A stretch of 64,000 nt of DNA from Topomyia yanbarensis (taxonomy: Eukaryota; Arthropoda; Insecta; Diptera; Culicidae). Positions 1 to 13,615 of this stretch are shown piece by piece. The notes under the pieces were generated by a model that was not told the origin of the DNA, did not search any database, and worked only from the letters and a program-made list of their open reading frames with translations. The stretch lies in assembly GCF_030247195.1 (NCBI RefSeq), contig NC_080671.1, positions 416,774,044 through 416,838,043 on the forward strand, given 5' to 3'. A program made the position numbers and the translations under genes. Within the stretch, counting starts at the first letter, position 1. The number at the start of each line of letters is the position of its first letter.

Positions 1-572
1 ATGAAAAGTCACACCTAGTTCCTGTGTTAAACACAATACTTAAACTAAGTCCGGAGGAAACTCAAAAGTTGAACCATGTTGCGAAAGGTGGTTGGTTTTT
101 TAATTAGATGAAGATATACTTAACTCTAAAACATTATTGAATTTTCAGGTGTTGAAGGCGGAGGACGCGGTTGGACAGGCATCTTGTGGAAGTAAACTGC
201 ATTTGTTTCATGGAAGACGGCGAAATATAAGCAATTATACACCGATAATTTATTGATTTCCACTTGATTCCTTTCAAATAAGTATTATATATGTAACCCT
301 CCACACAGTTCAGGGGGATGTAAAAAAAAAGTAAATCGATTATTTTAAATTTAGTACCTTAATAGGGGTTGTACTGAGAGTAGTGTGATTGAGGTTAGTG
401 TGTTTTGTTAAAAGATAGCGAACAACGAATAGAATAGCATGTTGGTAAATATACTATGACATAATAAAGATTCTTATGCGTTTATCGTGTTAGATAAGGA
501 GAAAGATTTCTGCGGCAGTTGAACAAGAATTTAATTTATACTGAACTGTATCACGTATAGTCATCTTCAGAC
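1..572. other. non-coding, nothing recognised
   Basis: AT-rich sequence without a convincing reading frame, RNA gene or repeat that I can identify. Confidence 0.5.
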
Positions 573-705
573 CAGGGACGACAGGTGCACAGATTCATCT
601 GTGTTTCACAAAATTTCAATATGCTGCACAGATTTCTAAAACTGCACAGATTTTCACCGTTTTCTGTTATAATGCACAGACTGGCACAGATTTCTCAATT
701 TTTGT
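573..705 (+). mobile_element. partial hAT-like MITE with CACAGATTT repeats
   Basis: It begins with CAGGGACGACAGG and then carries GCACAGATT-type motifs about every 25-35 bp. The start and the internal motif resemble the insert at 36606-36851 and the complete element at 28940-29227. The far end is not seen, because the sequence runs into decayed LINE ORF1, so this is a fragment. Its family membership is inferred from shared motifs, not from an alignment. Confidence 0.35.
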
Positions 706-899
706 CTCGTGCGCGAAAAGCAAACTGCACTTCCTCCGTTCTCAACTCTCCTGGTAGAGACGAGGATCGGACAGTGACCAAGGAGGACACTGCGGAGCTA
801 CCGGTCAGTCGAAGGGCTCCGAGAATAAAACAAGAGGAACAGGAAGAAATCGTCACTTAAGCGGAGGGGCCCAAAACTGTGTGGCTGCTGAGAAACGGC

Positions 900-1475
900 C
901 ACAAACCCGCTGAAGTTGGCAAAAATCCCAATAGGCCAACAGCGTTCGACGGACACGGAGTCGCCGAACAATAGCGGGTGCAGGAAGGAACCGCATCCGA
1001 AAAAGATCAAGGGGCAGGATCCTAGACAGACACTAAAAATTGAGCAGCGCCCAATCTTCAATGAAATGGCCAAAGGTATTCGATAGTCATCATTCCGGTT
1101 GGGTAGCCTGCGAATACCCTCAGCTATGATCAGCTGAATGCTACTCGATGCGCGCTGATCGAGTGTCATGAAGCAGAGCTCTAGCAATAGGAGACCCAAG
1201 TTTAGGAAGTGCATATACAAACAAGGGTATCTCGAAATCGCCCGTGTAGGCAAAAATACAGCTAAATGGCTGCAGGATACCACAGTTGCGATCAAGTCCT
1301 GGGAAGGCGCTTCATTGGAAACCGTTGAAGCGTCACAGATTCCAAAACAAGCGCTTTAGATCCAGTTTTTCTCCGACAGCATCGAAAAGTCCGATGAGAA
1401 CATCCTCCGCCTGGTGCAGAATCAGAACGACAATTTCTGCACAGAACGCTGAAAAAATTAGCAGCATTTGCTGCA
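900..1475 (+). pseudogene. LINE ORF1 (gag-like) remnant
   Basis: Frame-shifted remnant of a LOA/Lian-type LINE ORF1. Recognisable pieces are a QLNATRCALIE-like stretch (~1130-1165), RRPKFRKCIYKQGYLEIA (~1190-1245), then AKWLQDTTVAIKSWEGASLE and an FFSDS...DENILRLVQNQND block (~1365-1440). These follow the order I know from mosquito LOA-group ORF1 proteins, which bind the element's RNA. Several frameshifts and stops interrupt it. It lies just upstream of an endonuclease remnant, as expected for ORF1-ORF2 order. Confidence 0.6.
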
Positions 1476-2083
1476 TTCAAGTGAGCCTTCACCATGCAAA
1501 AAGTGCCACAAGCGTCCTTGCCCGGTGGTTCATCAAAGAGTGCCTAGGCATCGCTCTTCTACAGGAGCTGTGGGCAAATAAACAAAATCTTTGGTTTAAA
1601 TTCCTCAGCTCACAAGTTAGTATATTGTAATGACCAGCCAACTCCAAGAGCTGCAGTTTTGATAAACAGAGCAATAAAATTCTCTCCAATTACAGAATTC
1701 ATTCAACGAGACATCGTTGCAATAACAGTGGAGGCACCAAAGGCTAGAGGAAAGCAGGAGATTATGATCGCATCTGCCTACTTCCCTGGCGATGCGGATT
1801 CAGCACCACCTTCTAAAATCGATGCTCTCATAAAGTACTGCATAAGCATAAAGAAACCCTTTATCATTGAATGTGATGCCAATGCACATCACACAATATG
1901 GGGTAGCACGGATATAAATACCAGAGGTGGCTACCTACTAGAATACCTTTCAGCAAATGATGTCAATGTATGTAACAAGGAAGTTGTACCCAAATTTACG
2001 AACGCAGCCAGAAGCGAAGTATTGGTTTTGTCGACTATTCGGCCATCTATGGAAGTTGTCCTTCAATGTCAGCTTCGTTCTCT
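1476..2083 (+). pseudogene. LINE ORF2 apurinic-type endonuclease remnant
   Basis: Part of the endonuclease domain that nicks target DNA for LINE integration. The clearest signature is ASAYFPGD (~1775) followed by IIECDANAHHTIWGS (~1865-1910), the Asp-Asn-His block of APE-type LINE endonucleases. The longest open stretch is 1659-2189. The upstream part (LLQELWANKQ, ~1550) is in another frame. The domain breaks off near 2050-2080, where an unrelated LINE leader fragment begins, so no RT belongs to this copy. Confidence 0.65.
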
Positions 2084-2301
2084 GAACAGCCTAGATAAGC
2101 CGTGTAGTGTCGGTAATGGTTGTTTCAATCGGCTAAGAATTACACTACGGACTACCTGTTCAGGTACTAAAAACCCACCAAACATCTAACCCCAATTCCA
2201 TAGTGTCATGCTACCCGTGCTATGGGTAAAATTGTTGAGGGGGTTTAAAATATTCTCAATGGCGAACGAAGCCTGGGAAGAGTTGGGCGAACTACCCAGT
2301 A
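2084..2301 (+). repeat. LINE 5' leader fragment (copy of 13307-13519)
   Basis: About 218 bp nearly identical to 13307-13519, including an ATG at 2260 that opens a MANEAWEELGELPS reading frame (MANGAWEEPGELPS at 13477). I read this as the 5' UTR and possible ORF1 start of the LINE family represented at 13307-16254. Here it is joined to an unrelated endonuclease fragment and is cut off after about 14 codons. Confidence 0.55.
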
Positions 2302-2743
2302 TGCTGAATTACGCAGCGGAATCCCGGTCAGCGTGACAACACAGTGAGCGAATTTTCTGGCAGAGACCGCTCTGCTAGATTTCTGTAAGTCTTGGTTTGG
2401 CAGCCCTGTCAGATTTCTGCGTGTATCCTGTCGGGTTAGTTTAGCTAGGGCGAACTCGGTTTCGCACGCGTTTTCTGGCAAATTTTGACTGTAACCGAGC
2501 AAAACCCTGGCATAAATCGGACATAAACTGTGCAAAGATTCTGGCAATACCTACCTGGTAGAATTTAGCGCGAATCGAGCAAAACATCTGACAAAGATGT
2601 GGTAGGAAGCGTGCAGAGATCTTGGCCGTACATTTCTGACTGGATTCTGGATAAAAATGAGCAGCATCGTTTGTTTTAACCGCTTCTGTCAGAAACGGTT
2701 GTTGCATTTGAGCGAGTTCGTTGCCAGAATTATCACACAAATA
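2302..2743. repeat. degenerate dispersed motif region before the gap
   Basis: TTCTGGCA/TTTCTG-like words recur irregularly (for example ~2353, 2471, 2539) together with GCGAGTTCG-type words. It looks like an old, degenerate tandem repeat. The last 32 bases before the gap recur right after it. Confidence 0.35.
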
Positions 2744-3243
2744 NNNNNNNNNNNNNNNNNNNNNNNNNNNNNNNNNNNNNNNNNNNNNNNNNNNNNNNNN
2801 NNNNNNNNNNNNNNNNNNNNNNNNNNNNNNNNNNNNNNNNNNNNNNNNNNNNNNNNNNNNNNNNNNNNNNNNNNNNNNNNNNNNNNNNNNNNNNNNNNNN
2901 NNNNNNNNNNNNNNNNNNNNNNNNNNNNNNNNNNNNNNNNNNNNNNNNNNNNNNNNNNNNNNNNNNNNNNNNNNNNNNNNNNNNNNNNNNNNNNNNNNNN
3001 NNNNNNNNNNNNNNNNNNNNNNNNNNNNNNNNNNNNNNNNNNNNNNNNNNNNNNNNNNNNNNNNNNNNNNNNNNNNNNNNNNNNNNNNNNNNNNNNNNNN
3101 NNNNNNNNNNNNNNNNNNNNNNNNNNNNNNNNNNNNNNNNNNNNNNNNNNNNNNNNNNNNNNNNNNNNNNNNNNNNNNNNNNNNNNNNNNNNNNNNNNNN
3201 NNNNNNNNNNNNNNNNNNNNNNNNNNNNNNNNNNNNNNNNNNN
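2744..3243. other. assembly gap of 500 N
   Basis: Exactly 500 N, the size often used as a placeholder for a gap of unknown length. Both flanks carry the same ~31 bp (2711-2742 and 3246-3276). Confidence 0.98.
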
Positions 3244-3361
3244 TAGCGAGTTCGTTGCCAGAATTATCACACAAATCGCGCAAAATGCTCGCAGAAACTC
3301 TGCCAGCACCATTTTCGCTTTGCTCAACTTTTGCTAACTTTCTGCTTCCCGGTCAGCGTGG

Positions 3362-6480
<3,119 letters not shown>

Positions 6481-7009
6481 AAACATTGTTCACAGTGTTC
6501 TTGGTGTTTTCCGTTTTGTTCCCACGAATAGCTAGAGAAAGAAAATCAACCCTGCTAGAGCCCCGCTTGACAGGGTAAGGGTAAAAATACTGTCGGGTGC
6601 GCTCTGGGTCCCTCTCAGTAGGGCATTGCAAAAATATTTTTTTAATTTTCAAAATCCCCCCTTTTCATATTTTAGCAAATGTCAAAGTAAGCTAGAGTGA
6701 TGAGCCTATATTGGCACCATTAGGGAGAGGGTCGCACTATTTTTGAACAACTTTAAAAGAAGCCATATTATCTATAACCTTTCTCAGAATAAAGTATCAG
6801 TGTACTGTTTCTTAAACATCTATATAATGCTTATTTAGCAGAATTGCCTCAATTTTCAGCATAAATGAAAATAAATGTTCCATTCTGTGCATCTATTCCC
6901 ACCTCAACGATCCAATTATCGCCTCATGGGTGTGCCAATTTCCACCTCATCGAAAAACAATCTAGTTGAAGCGCAATGCATCATATTCCATTTGCGTCGA
7001 TTCTAACTA
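6481..7009. other. non-coding, nothing recognised
   Basis: No reading frame or element ends that I can support. GC-richer around 6550-6620. Confidence 0.4.
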
Positions 7010-7640
7010 GGTATCCAGATCATGGACGCCAACGTGTGATTTGTAAAACGAATCATTCTGCTTTTTTCAGCCGATCAAAACAAACGTAAACATCACGCAC
7101 ATCAATGAAACTCATCAGCTGTTCGAAGGTTAGCAACTGGAATGGCAAGTTTCACATCACACATTGCTTTCTCCCGATCCGAATTGTATGTGCAGATGAA
7201 AATAAAATATCTGAAATCAACAATTAGTTGAATAACTTGAAGTAATTGATTACTTATACCTGAAATTGCATTACATTATATTTACAAGTTCATGTTTTGG
7301 TTTGGCCGCACTGGTGATTCTTTTCTGTATGATGGATACAAAAAGTTGGTTTTGATTGTGGTAGTGTATCAGCAGAACATGCCAATAATAGGAACCCCCG
7401 TATTTAGTTTTATCCTATTATAACACTAGGCCTATTCTAGTGTTTGACGAGTGATTTTAAAGTGAAATTATCGTAAAAAGGTTCTCCAGCCAAAATAAAG
7501 GTATGTATCAGTGCAATGTTTAGTATATTTGTGCTGGAACAACGAGATATGAGGGGGTAAATGCTGGCTAGTAAAAGTTTATTTTGCTAAGCGCCGTTGC
7601 ATCCAGTTTCGGTTCACTACGTGAGTGAGGCGGATTAGTA
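7010..7640 (+). repeat. dispersed repeat R, copy A
   Basis: Three blocks match the reverse complement of 23870-24810 in the same order: around 7030-7080 (TTTGTAAAACGAAT, then TCAAAACAAAC), 7300-7370 (TTTGGCCGCACT, ATTCTTTTCTGT) and 7490-7620 (TATCAGTGCAATGTTT, AACGAGATATGA, GCTAAGCGC). No coding capacity or terminal repeats were found, so the repeat class is unknown. Confidence 0.5.
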
Positions 7641-7913
7641 GATATTTCAATAAGGTGATTTTGTTTTAATTAAAAGTTGGATTTAGAGGATAGTTCTAAA
7701 TACATATGTGCACAACAAATAAAGAATAAAACTTGAGCTTATTTTTTCTCACCTGTTTTAGCCAAATCGATAGTGTCATTATCTCATGCTTGGTTCGAAA
7801 CCAAGGGGTACGAAATATGGTCACAATAGGCTCTACTGCCATAATAGGTACATCACCCTATAACTTGTGAAGTAGCGTCCATAAAATTACAAATAATATC
7901 TTTTTATATTGAA
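7641..7913. other. non-coding, nothing recognised
   Basis: AT-rich spacer between repeat R and fold-back element FB1. The true outer end of FB1 may lie within it. Confidence 0.4.
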
Positions 7914-9528
7914 AAACGATCCATAAAAAAGTTGTCCATGTTCCATAAAACAAAACTGAAAATCCACAGTATGAATGATCCATAAAAAAAGGTGATTTGA
8001 TCCATAGATTATGTAAAATTGAACCATAAAATGGTCGCAAAAGAGCACTAAAATAGTAATAAAAGAGAAAAATATTGGAAATGTTCCATAAAATGATACA
8101 TTTTGCGCCATAAATTAACTGACATTGATCCATAGAATATTAACAATGTACATTAAAACACGTCGATATGTTCCATAATATCGACAAAAATGTTCCACGG
8201 TATTACAAAAATGGAGCAATAAAATGTTAGAAGAAATTCCATAAAGTTGATGAAAATGTTTGCTAAATAATTTTTCTTGGTCCATAGAAGATGTGAAAAT
8301 GAACATTAGAAATGATTCATATATCGAACGTTAAATTATGGTTCATGGATATTTACAAAACGATCCATAAGAAAAGAAAATGTAAAACGTTCCATTAATA
8401 TGTGCTTATGCACTAGAAAAATTAAATTTAATGAATTCATGCGAAATTTTTGCTATTCGAACTAATAATAAAGTTTATTACATTTGGTTGTAAGCTTCCG
8501 TATCCCACTAGTCAGGTAACTGACCTTAGCTAACCTGAAATCGTTATGGCAACTCTTTAAACGGTAGTGTATCTATGATAGTAGCGCGCTGAGTGTTATT
8601 AGACCACTGACACAGGCTGATTCGCAAATACCAACTATCTGAAGCGAAAACGGACACTTTATACACGAACACTGACTAATGTGGCTACGCCACATCGCTT
8701 TCTAGTGCACTGTCCGACTTCGCTGCCGCTCAGTCGGCTTTTAACTAGCTATAGTTCCTATGTTTAAGTAAACCGGGCAAACGAGAGGACCACATGTTCG
8801 CTTGCAATTCCAGCTACGGGTTAACCAATGCCTATTCCAACGGATCCTCAGCGGCTTTGCGCCGCTTCGGATCCTTGGCCTCGGATATGCGGCCTAGCCG
8901 CATCACACTAGCTCCCAGTATAAACTCGCTTGTTAAAACACTGTCACTGTTATGATTAATAATAGCACAACTTATTTTTTCAGTTTACCATAAAATTTCG
9001 CATGAATTCATTAAATTTAATTTTTCTAGTGCATAACCACATATTAATGGAACGTTTTACGTTTTCTTTTCTTAAGGATCGTTTAGTAAATATCCATGAA
9101 CCATAATTTAACGTTCGATATATGAATCATTTCTAACGTTAATTTTTACATCTTCTATGGACCAAGAAAAATTATTTAGCAAACATTTTCATCAAATTTA
9201 TGGAACTTTTTCTAACATTTTATTGCTACATTTTTGTATTACCGTGGAACATTTTTGTCGATATTATGGAACATATCGACGTGTTTTAATGTACATTGTT
9301 AATATTCTATGGATCAATGTCGGTTAATTTATGGCGCAAAATGTATCATTTTATGGAACATCTCTAATATTTTTATGGGACATTGGTTGATTTTAATTGC
9401 TCTTTTGTTACTATTTTAGTACATAATCTATGGATCAAATCACCCTTTTTTATGGATCATTCACACTGTTTTATGGATTTTCAGTTTTGTTTTATGGAAC
9501 ATGGACAACTTTTTTATGGATCGTTTTA
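7914..9528. mobile_element. fold-back element FB1 (537 bp arms)
   Basis: Left arm 7914-8450 and right arm 8992-9528 are reverse complements with scattered differences and a few indels. They enclose a 541 bp core. Each arm is an irregular array of TCCATAAA words (TTTATGGA on the right arm) about every 25-35 bp. The arms contain no transposase frame; the open frames there are by-products of the motif. The core (8451-8991) is GC-richer and contains short hairpins shared with FB2 at 41318-42924. I could not fix the outermost ends or a target duplication. It is probably a non-autonomous DNA element. Confidence 0.75.
8679..8903. other. hairpin-rich core block of FB1
   Basis: A row of short perfect stems: 8679-8695 (ATGTGGC, loop TAC), 8714-8737 (CCGAC/GTCGG), 8842-8874 (GGATCC outer stem, AGCGGC/GCCGCT inner stem, loop TTTGC) and 8887-8903 (ATGCGGC, loop CTA). 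The same blocks, in the same order but opposite orientation, occur at 42299-42521 in FB2. Confidence 0.75.
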
Positions 9529-9742
9529 CAATTCTTTATGGATTATTTTAAATATTTTATATGCAAAAGTATATTTTCCCGTATATTATACATATTTTGC
9601 AGAATTACGAATGTGAAAAAATCTCAGTATTTGAACGGAACCTTCGCGACCTTTATCCGAATATGAGAAATTAGGGTTCTATAGCAATTTGTCATTTGCC
9701 TTTTTCTCGTGCATATACTATATCGTATCTCCATTCTTCTTC

Positions 9743-10154
9743 AATAAATTTTAATTAAATTTACATTGTTAAACATGTAAAATTCTCAGGAACAAAATAA
9801 AAATAGATTCCTTTGTAACCGCACGTTATAGAAATCAAACTACATTTTTGTCGCGATTTACATTCAATAAAAAAAACATTCAAGTTGCTTAAGATATACT
9901 CAAAACATACACAAAACAAATTGAAAGTACAGCTCAAATACACGGTGTTGTTCTGTGTATTTGAGCTGTACTTTCAATTTGTTTTGTGTATGTTTTGAGT
10001 ATATCTTAAGCAACTTGAATGTTTTTTTATTGAATGTAAATCGCGACAAAAATGTAGTTTGATTCCTGTAACGTTCGGTTACAAAGGAATCTATTTTTAT
10101 TTTGTTCCTGAGAATTTTACATGTTTAACAATGTAAATTTTATTAAAATTTATT
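9743..10154. repeat. 412 bp near-perfect hairpin
   Basis: Arms 9743-9943 and 9955-10154 are reverse complements with only a handful of mismatches and small indels (near 9825-9835 against 10065-10075). The loop is 11 bases (9944-9954). No transposase. It may be a palindromic MITE or a recent inverted duplication; if transcribed it would fold into one ~200 bp stem. Confidence 0.85.
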
Positions 10155-11040
10155 GGGACTAGCTGTTAAAAAGGGCCCGATTGGAAAGGGAATCGTCAGT
10201 GGCCATACCCAGGTCGAATCCTCGGGAACTAGGCAAGAACCGCCATCTGAAATTCGCTATCGTCCACTTTAATACAGGCGAGCGAGTGCGTAAGACGTGT
10301 CTGAAGATTATATACAGTTTTTCAAAATATAAAGGTGAAGTAAAAGTGTACCAGCCATTCAAGTAACTACATTGAGAGGCCATCTTGGTGCCGAATTGAA
10401 CCATCGCTACTTAGCTCCAATTAAGGAATTGTCTTCACTTCACCACAGGACCTTTTGATACCTTTTGGTACTTACCGTAATTTGGCATTCCCGGAAGTTG
10501 CGAACTCCTGGAGACACATCGCACACGCATCGACCTAGATGACTTGACGGTTATCTACGTCTAACCGTAAAGGAGAGCCACCCTTCTCGGTCTGGCAAAA
10601 GTCGGTCTCGTCCGTCGCCAACCGATCTCGCCAACGAAGGAAGCGCCTGTTGTACCCCTCACCCAGAACGCCTTTCTGGAACCGCCATTTTACCCACCAT
10701 CCCAGCATCGAACCATACACCCTAGAAACCAGCCATCGCCATCTTGCACGAGGTCATCCTCGCAACAATTCCGGATCCGAAGACGATCATCGAGCGCTCG
10801 CCGGTTCATCTAACTGCCAACAAACCATAGAGTACGGTATGTATCAGTGAACCCACCAGTGAAACCCATAGCATTACACGAACATCACACAATAAAAGAC
10901 AGACGTTAAGAAGGTTGAGTGTTTTCATAGCAAAAGATCCGCGAAATCCCTCCAGTTTGCCCAGTAGCGCGCCGACCCTGCGACTAAGTCCGAGTCACGT
11001 GCTGCTAAAGCTTGTCTGGTAAACCTTTAGTTATACCTTA
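10155..11040. other. GC-richer non-coding region, possibly a decayed LTR
   Basis: 10180-11000 is clearly richer in G+C than its surroundings, has no long frame, and contains AATAAA at ~10892. This would suit a retroelement LTR or an untranslated exon. I see no paired copy in the window, no clear terminal TG/CA boundaries and no priming site, so neither reading is secured. Confidence 0.25.
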
Positions 11041-13108
11041 TCGATAAAATTCAGAAACATAATTTTTTTTGACATTTAGACTCGATTCCACATTTTCATT
11101 ATTAAATTGCACATATCAACTCCAATTAGCAATAAATTATCAAAATTAGCTTCTACTGTTTCGGATTCTCCATATCAGTAACTAGCACTATCTTGGTGCC
11201 AATTAGATGATAAATCTAAACTAGCACCAAAATTAGCAATTGTTAAACTGTCAATCCTAAATCCAAAAAGTCATACGTCTTGCATGAACTAAGCAACTGG
11301 CATGTTCCGAGTGATGTCTCGGAAGACAAGCACAGAAGCTCTGGTTTGCCAATAAGAATGCGGAATCCGAAAGAGGTTTTTGGTTCGCGAAAAAAATTTT
11401 TTTTTTGCATAGCGCCTTGTCCGTTTCACTACTATTCGCTTTTTCGTTTGAGTCAGAGAATATATTGGCTCGATTGGCAAGTTCCTTATGTTATATGGAG
11501 ATTTGTGCATTGCTATATCGTCTCATCACCTTCCTGTCGGGAAAGGGAGGTGAAAGAAACAAGGTAGGGAAATGGAAAATGACAACACAATACAATCACA
11601 ACACAAAACAATAAATAGCCCGGATTCTTCAGTCCCGAAGGAGTAATGAACCCTACTGATAAATCCGATAGCTGTTCACCACACTGGGTTCGGAACAATA
11701 TCCTTGAGTTTTAGTAGCAATGTGATAATTCAGTTTGCGATGTCCAGTCAGTGCCCTGACTAGACTACTGTGATTGTGCTTGAAAAAATGCTACAAATTC
11801 TTTAACATTTTTGGACTCACATCCGACAGAAAAGTTCTGGACCAACGAACTCTGTCGCAGCCGAAGTCGCAGCGCCCGCTCAAACCAATTCGTCCGCCCA
11901 TTCATTTCCAGTATTACTAGGATGACCGGCACTGGGTACTCATAAAAATAGATAGCATGCGATTACTAATTTTTATCTCTAATCTGCTGAGCTAAATGCT
12001 TTTATGGCAATCTGACTGTCAGAGCAAAAATTAAAGGTTGCTGGTTCAATTAATTTCCCTAAAATAAGTTGGCGTATCTTTCCCGGTCAAAAAAAATGCG
12101 GACGAACATGGTCAGGCGATTTAAACAGTTTGACGTTTGACTCAACTCGCCTGTGCTAATTGCCCCTAGGAACAAATGCAATTTGCGATTGCGATTTAAA
12201 GGCGATTCCAATACTTAGACAAATTTTCTGGTGGCTGAAATGGACTTAGTTGTTTTTCGCGTTTTTCTAACATGGCGGTTCATGTTTGGCTTAAGCTTAA
12301 AATTGTTTTTTGAACAATTGGCGTGTTCTCACTTGTACATTGTTTGTCTAGTGCACTTCATTCAGCCAACGAATGTGGGAAATTATGGAATCGTGTGTAA
12401 GTATATTTGAACAAGATCTCTGAGCTAAAGACTTAATGAACGTCAGATTGTGATAAGTTTTGGTGTGCAATACCAATTTCACCATTAATTCTTTTCTCTA
12501 GTTTGGTGGTGATTACCTGTACACTGGTAAGTAAATGTGAGCAGATATTGAAAATAAGTATTGTAGGGAATGAGACAGAGCGCGATTGAAAATATGAAAA
12601 TGAAAGATACAAAAATGTAAGGAAGAGAACGAGATGGAGAGAAAGAGAGAGCAAAAATAAAAAAAATGATTCAATAGAGAGGAGAGAATAGATTGGAGAC
12701 AGCAGGAATGAAATGAAATGAATAAAGCTCGCCAGTTGTGTGATTGACTTAGAACGAGTAAGTTTAGTGTCTTGTTCGTCCGGACACGACAAGTATTATT
12801 AGTAATTTTCATATGAGGCAACTAAGGGCGGTTAAATGGCGCGTTCCGTGGGCGATTTGGGGGCGATTGAAGGGCGGGCTGGGCGGCAAAAAAATGCCGG
12901 CGGCAAATCGCCCAAATGTTGCATTTGAAATAGCCCCCTAATTGCCAGCAATTTGCGGGCAAATTGAAGGGCAATTACCGCATCCGAGTTGGCAAATAGC
13001 CCCCCGTTAGCCAGCAACTTGCCCTTTTTGACTGGGTTGTTTTTCTCGCCCCTTTAGTTCCCATAAGCTTAAATAGAACATATTTCCGTGCTGGTTATCA
13101 CACTTGAC
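11041..13108. other. non-coding; purine-rich tract and a GC-rich patch
   Basis: No gene recognised. 12540-12720 is strongly purine-rich (GA-type words). 12835-13030 is GC-rich with repeated GGGCGATT/AATCGCCC and GGCAAATT-like words that partly pair with each other. It may be an old palindromic element, but no ends were defined. Confidence 0.35.
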
Positions 13109-13111
13109 TAA

Positions 13112-13207
13112 GGGTCGATTTATTCACCCTCGCTCAGCGCTTAAGCCAGCTTTAAACGTACTGGTGAACCTGGTTTAAAAGTTAAGCGAGGGTGAAGAAA
13201 TCGGCCC
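13112..13207. mobile_element. 96 bp mini-MITE, TAA target duplication
   Basis: The ends GGGTCGATTTATTCACCCTC and, reverse-complemented, GGGCCGATTTCTTCACCCTC form a ~26 bp terminal inverted repeat, and the inside is also partly palindromic (GCTTAA...TTAAGC). It is flanked by TAA on both sides (13109-13111, 13208-13210), the 3 bp duplication typical of PIF/Harbinger elements. A second copy lies at 56861-56947. Confidence 0.7.
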
Positions 13208-13210
13208 TAA

Positions 13211-13294
13211 GTGTTTGCTCAGGAACACAAATCGTGTTTCCGTCTTTGGAGCTAGCGTCAATCCGGTGCTAGCTTAGTCCTATCACTAAGGTAG
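13211..13294 (+). repeat. 84 bp LINE 3'-end copy upstream of the LINE
   Basis: 84 bases identical to 16171-16254, the last recognisable part of the LINE that follows. It sits 12 bp upstream of that LINE's 5' leader, so the LINE is bracketed by direct repeats of its own 3' end. Confidence 0.75.
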
Positions 13295-13615
13295 GCGTCT
13301 TTTTCCGAACAGCCTAGATAAGCCGTGTAGTGTCGGTAGTGGTTGTTTCAACCGGCTAAGAATTACACTACGGACTACCTGTTCCGGTGGTAACACCAAA
13401 CAGGGAACCCCAATTCCATAGTGTCATGCGACCCGTGCTATGGGTAAAATTGTTGAGGGGGTTTAAAATATTCTCAATGGCGAACGGAGCCTGGGAAGAG
13501 CCGGGCGAACTCCCCAGTAACTGGCTGTGGTCCACTAGGAGGTTGATAACTCTATTATCTTTCTCCGGAGAAAACCAGCCTAGAGGCCGCGTGGCATCCT
13601 GCGGGTTGAAGTATG

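Noticed and set aside
2441..3337. Long frames across the N gap
   Set aside because: They are open only because N codons contain no stops.
9383..9666. Overlapping open frames rich in Trp, Met and Tyr
   Set aside because: By-products of repeated TTTATGGA words in the FB1 right arm; mirrored on the minus strand at 7858-8133.
12433..12821. Minus-strand Ser/Leu/Phe-rich 119- and 102-codon frames
   Set aside because: Low-complexity by-product of the purine-rich tract at 12540-12720.
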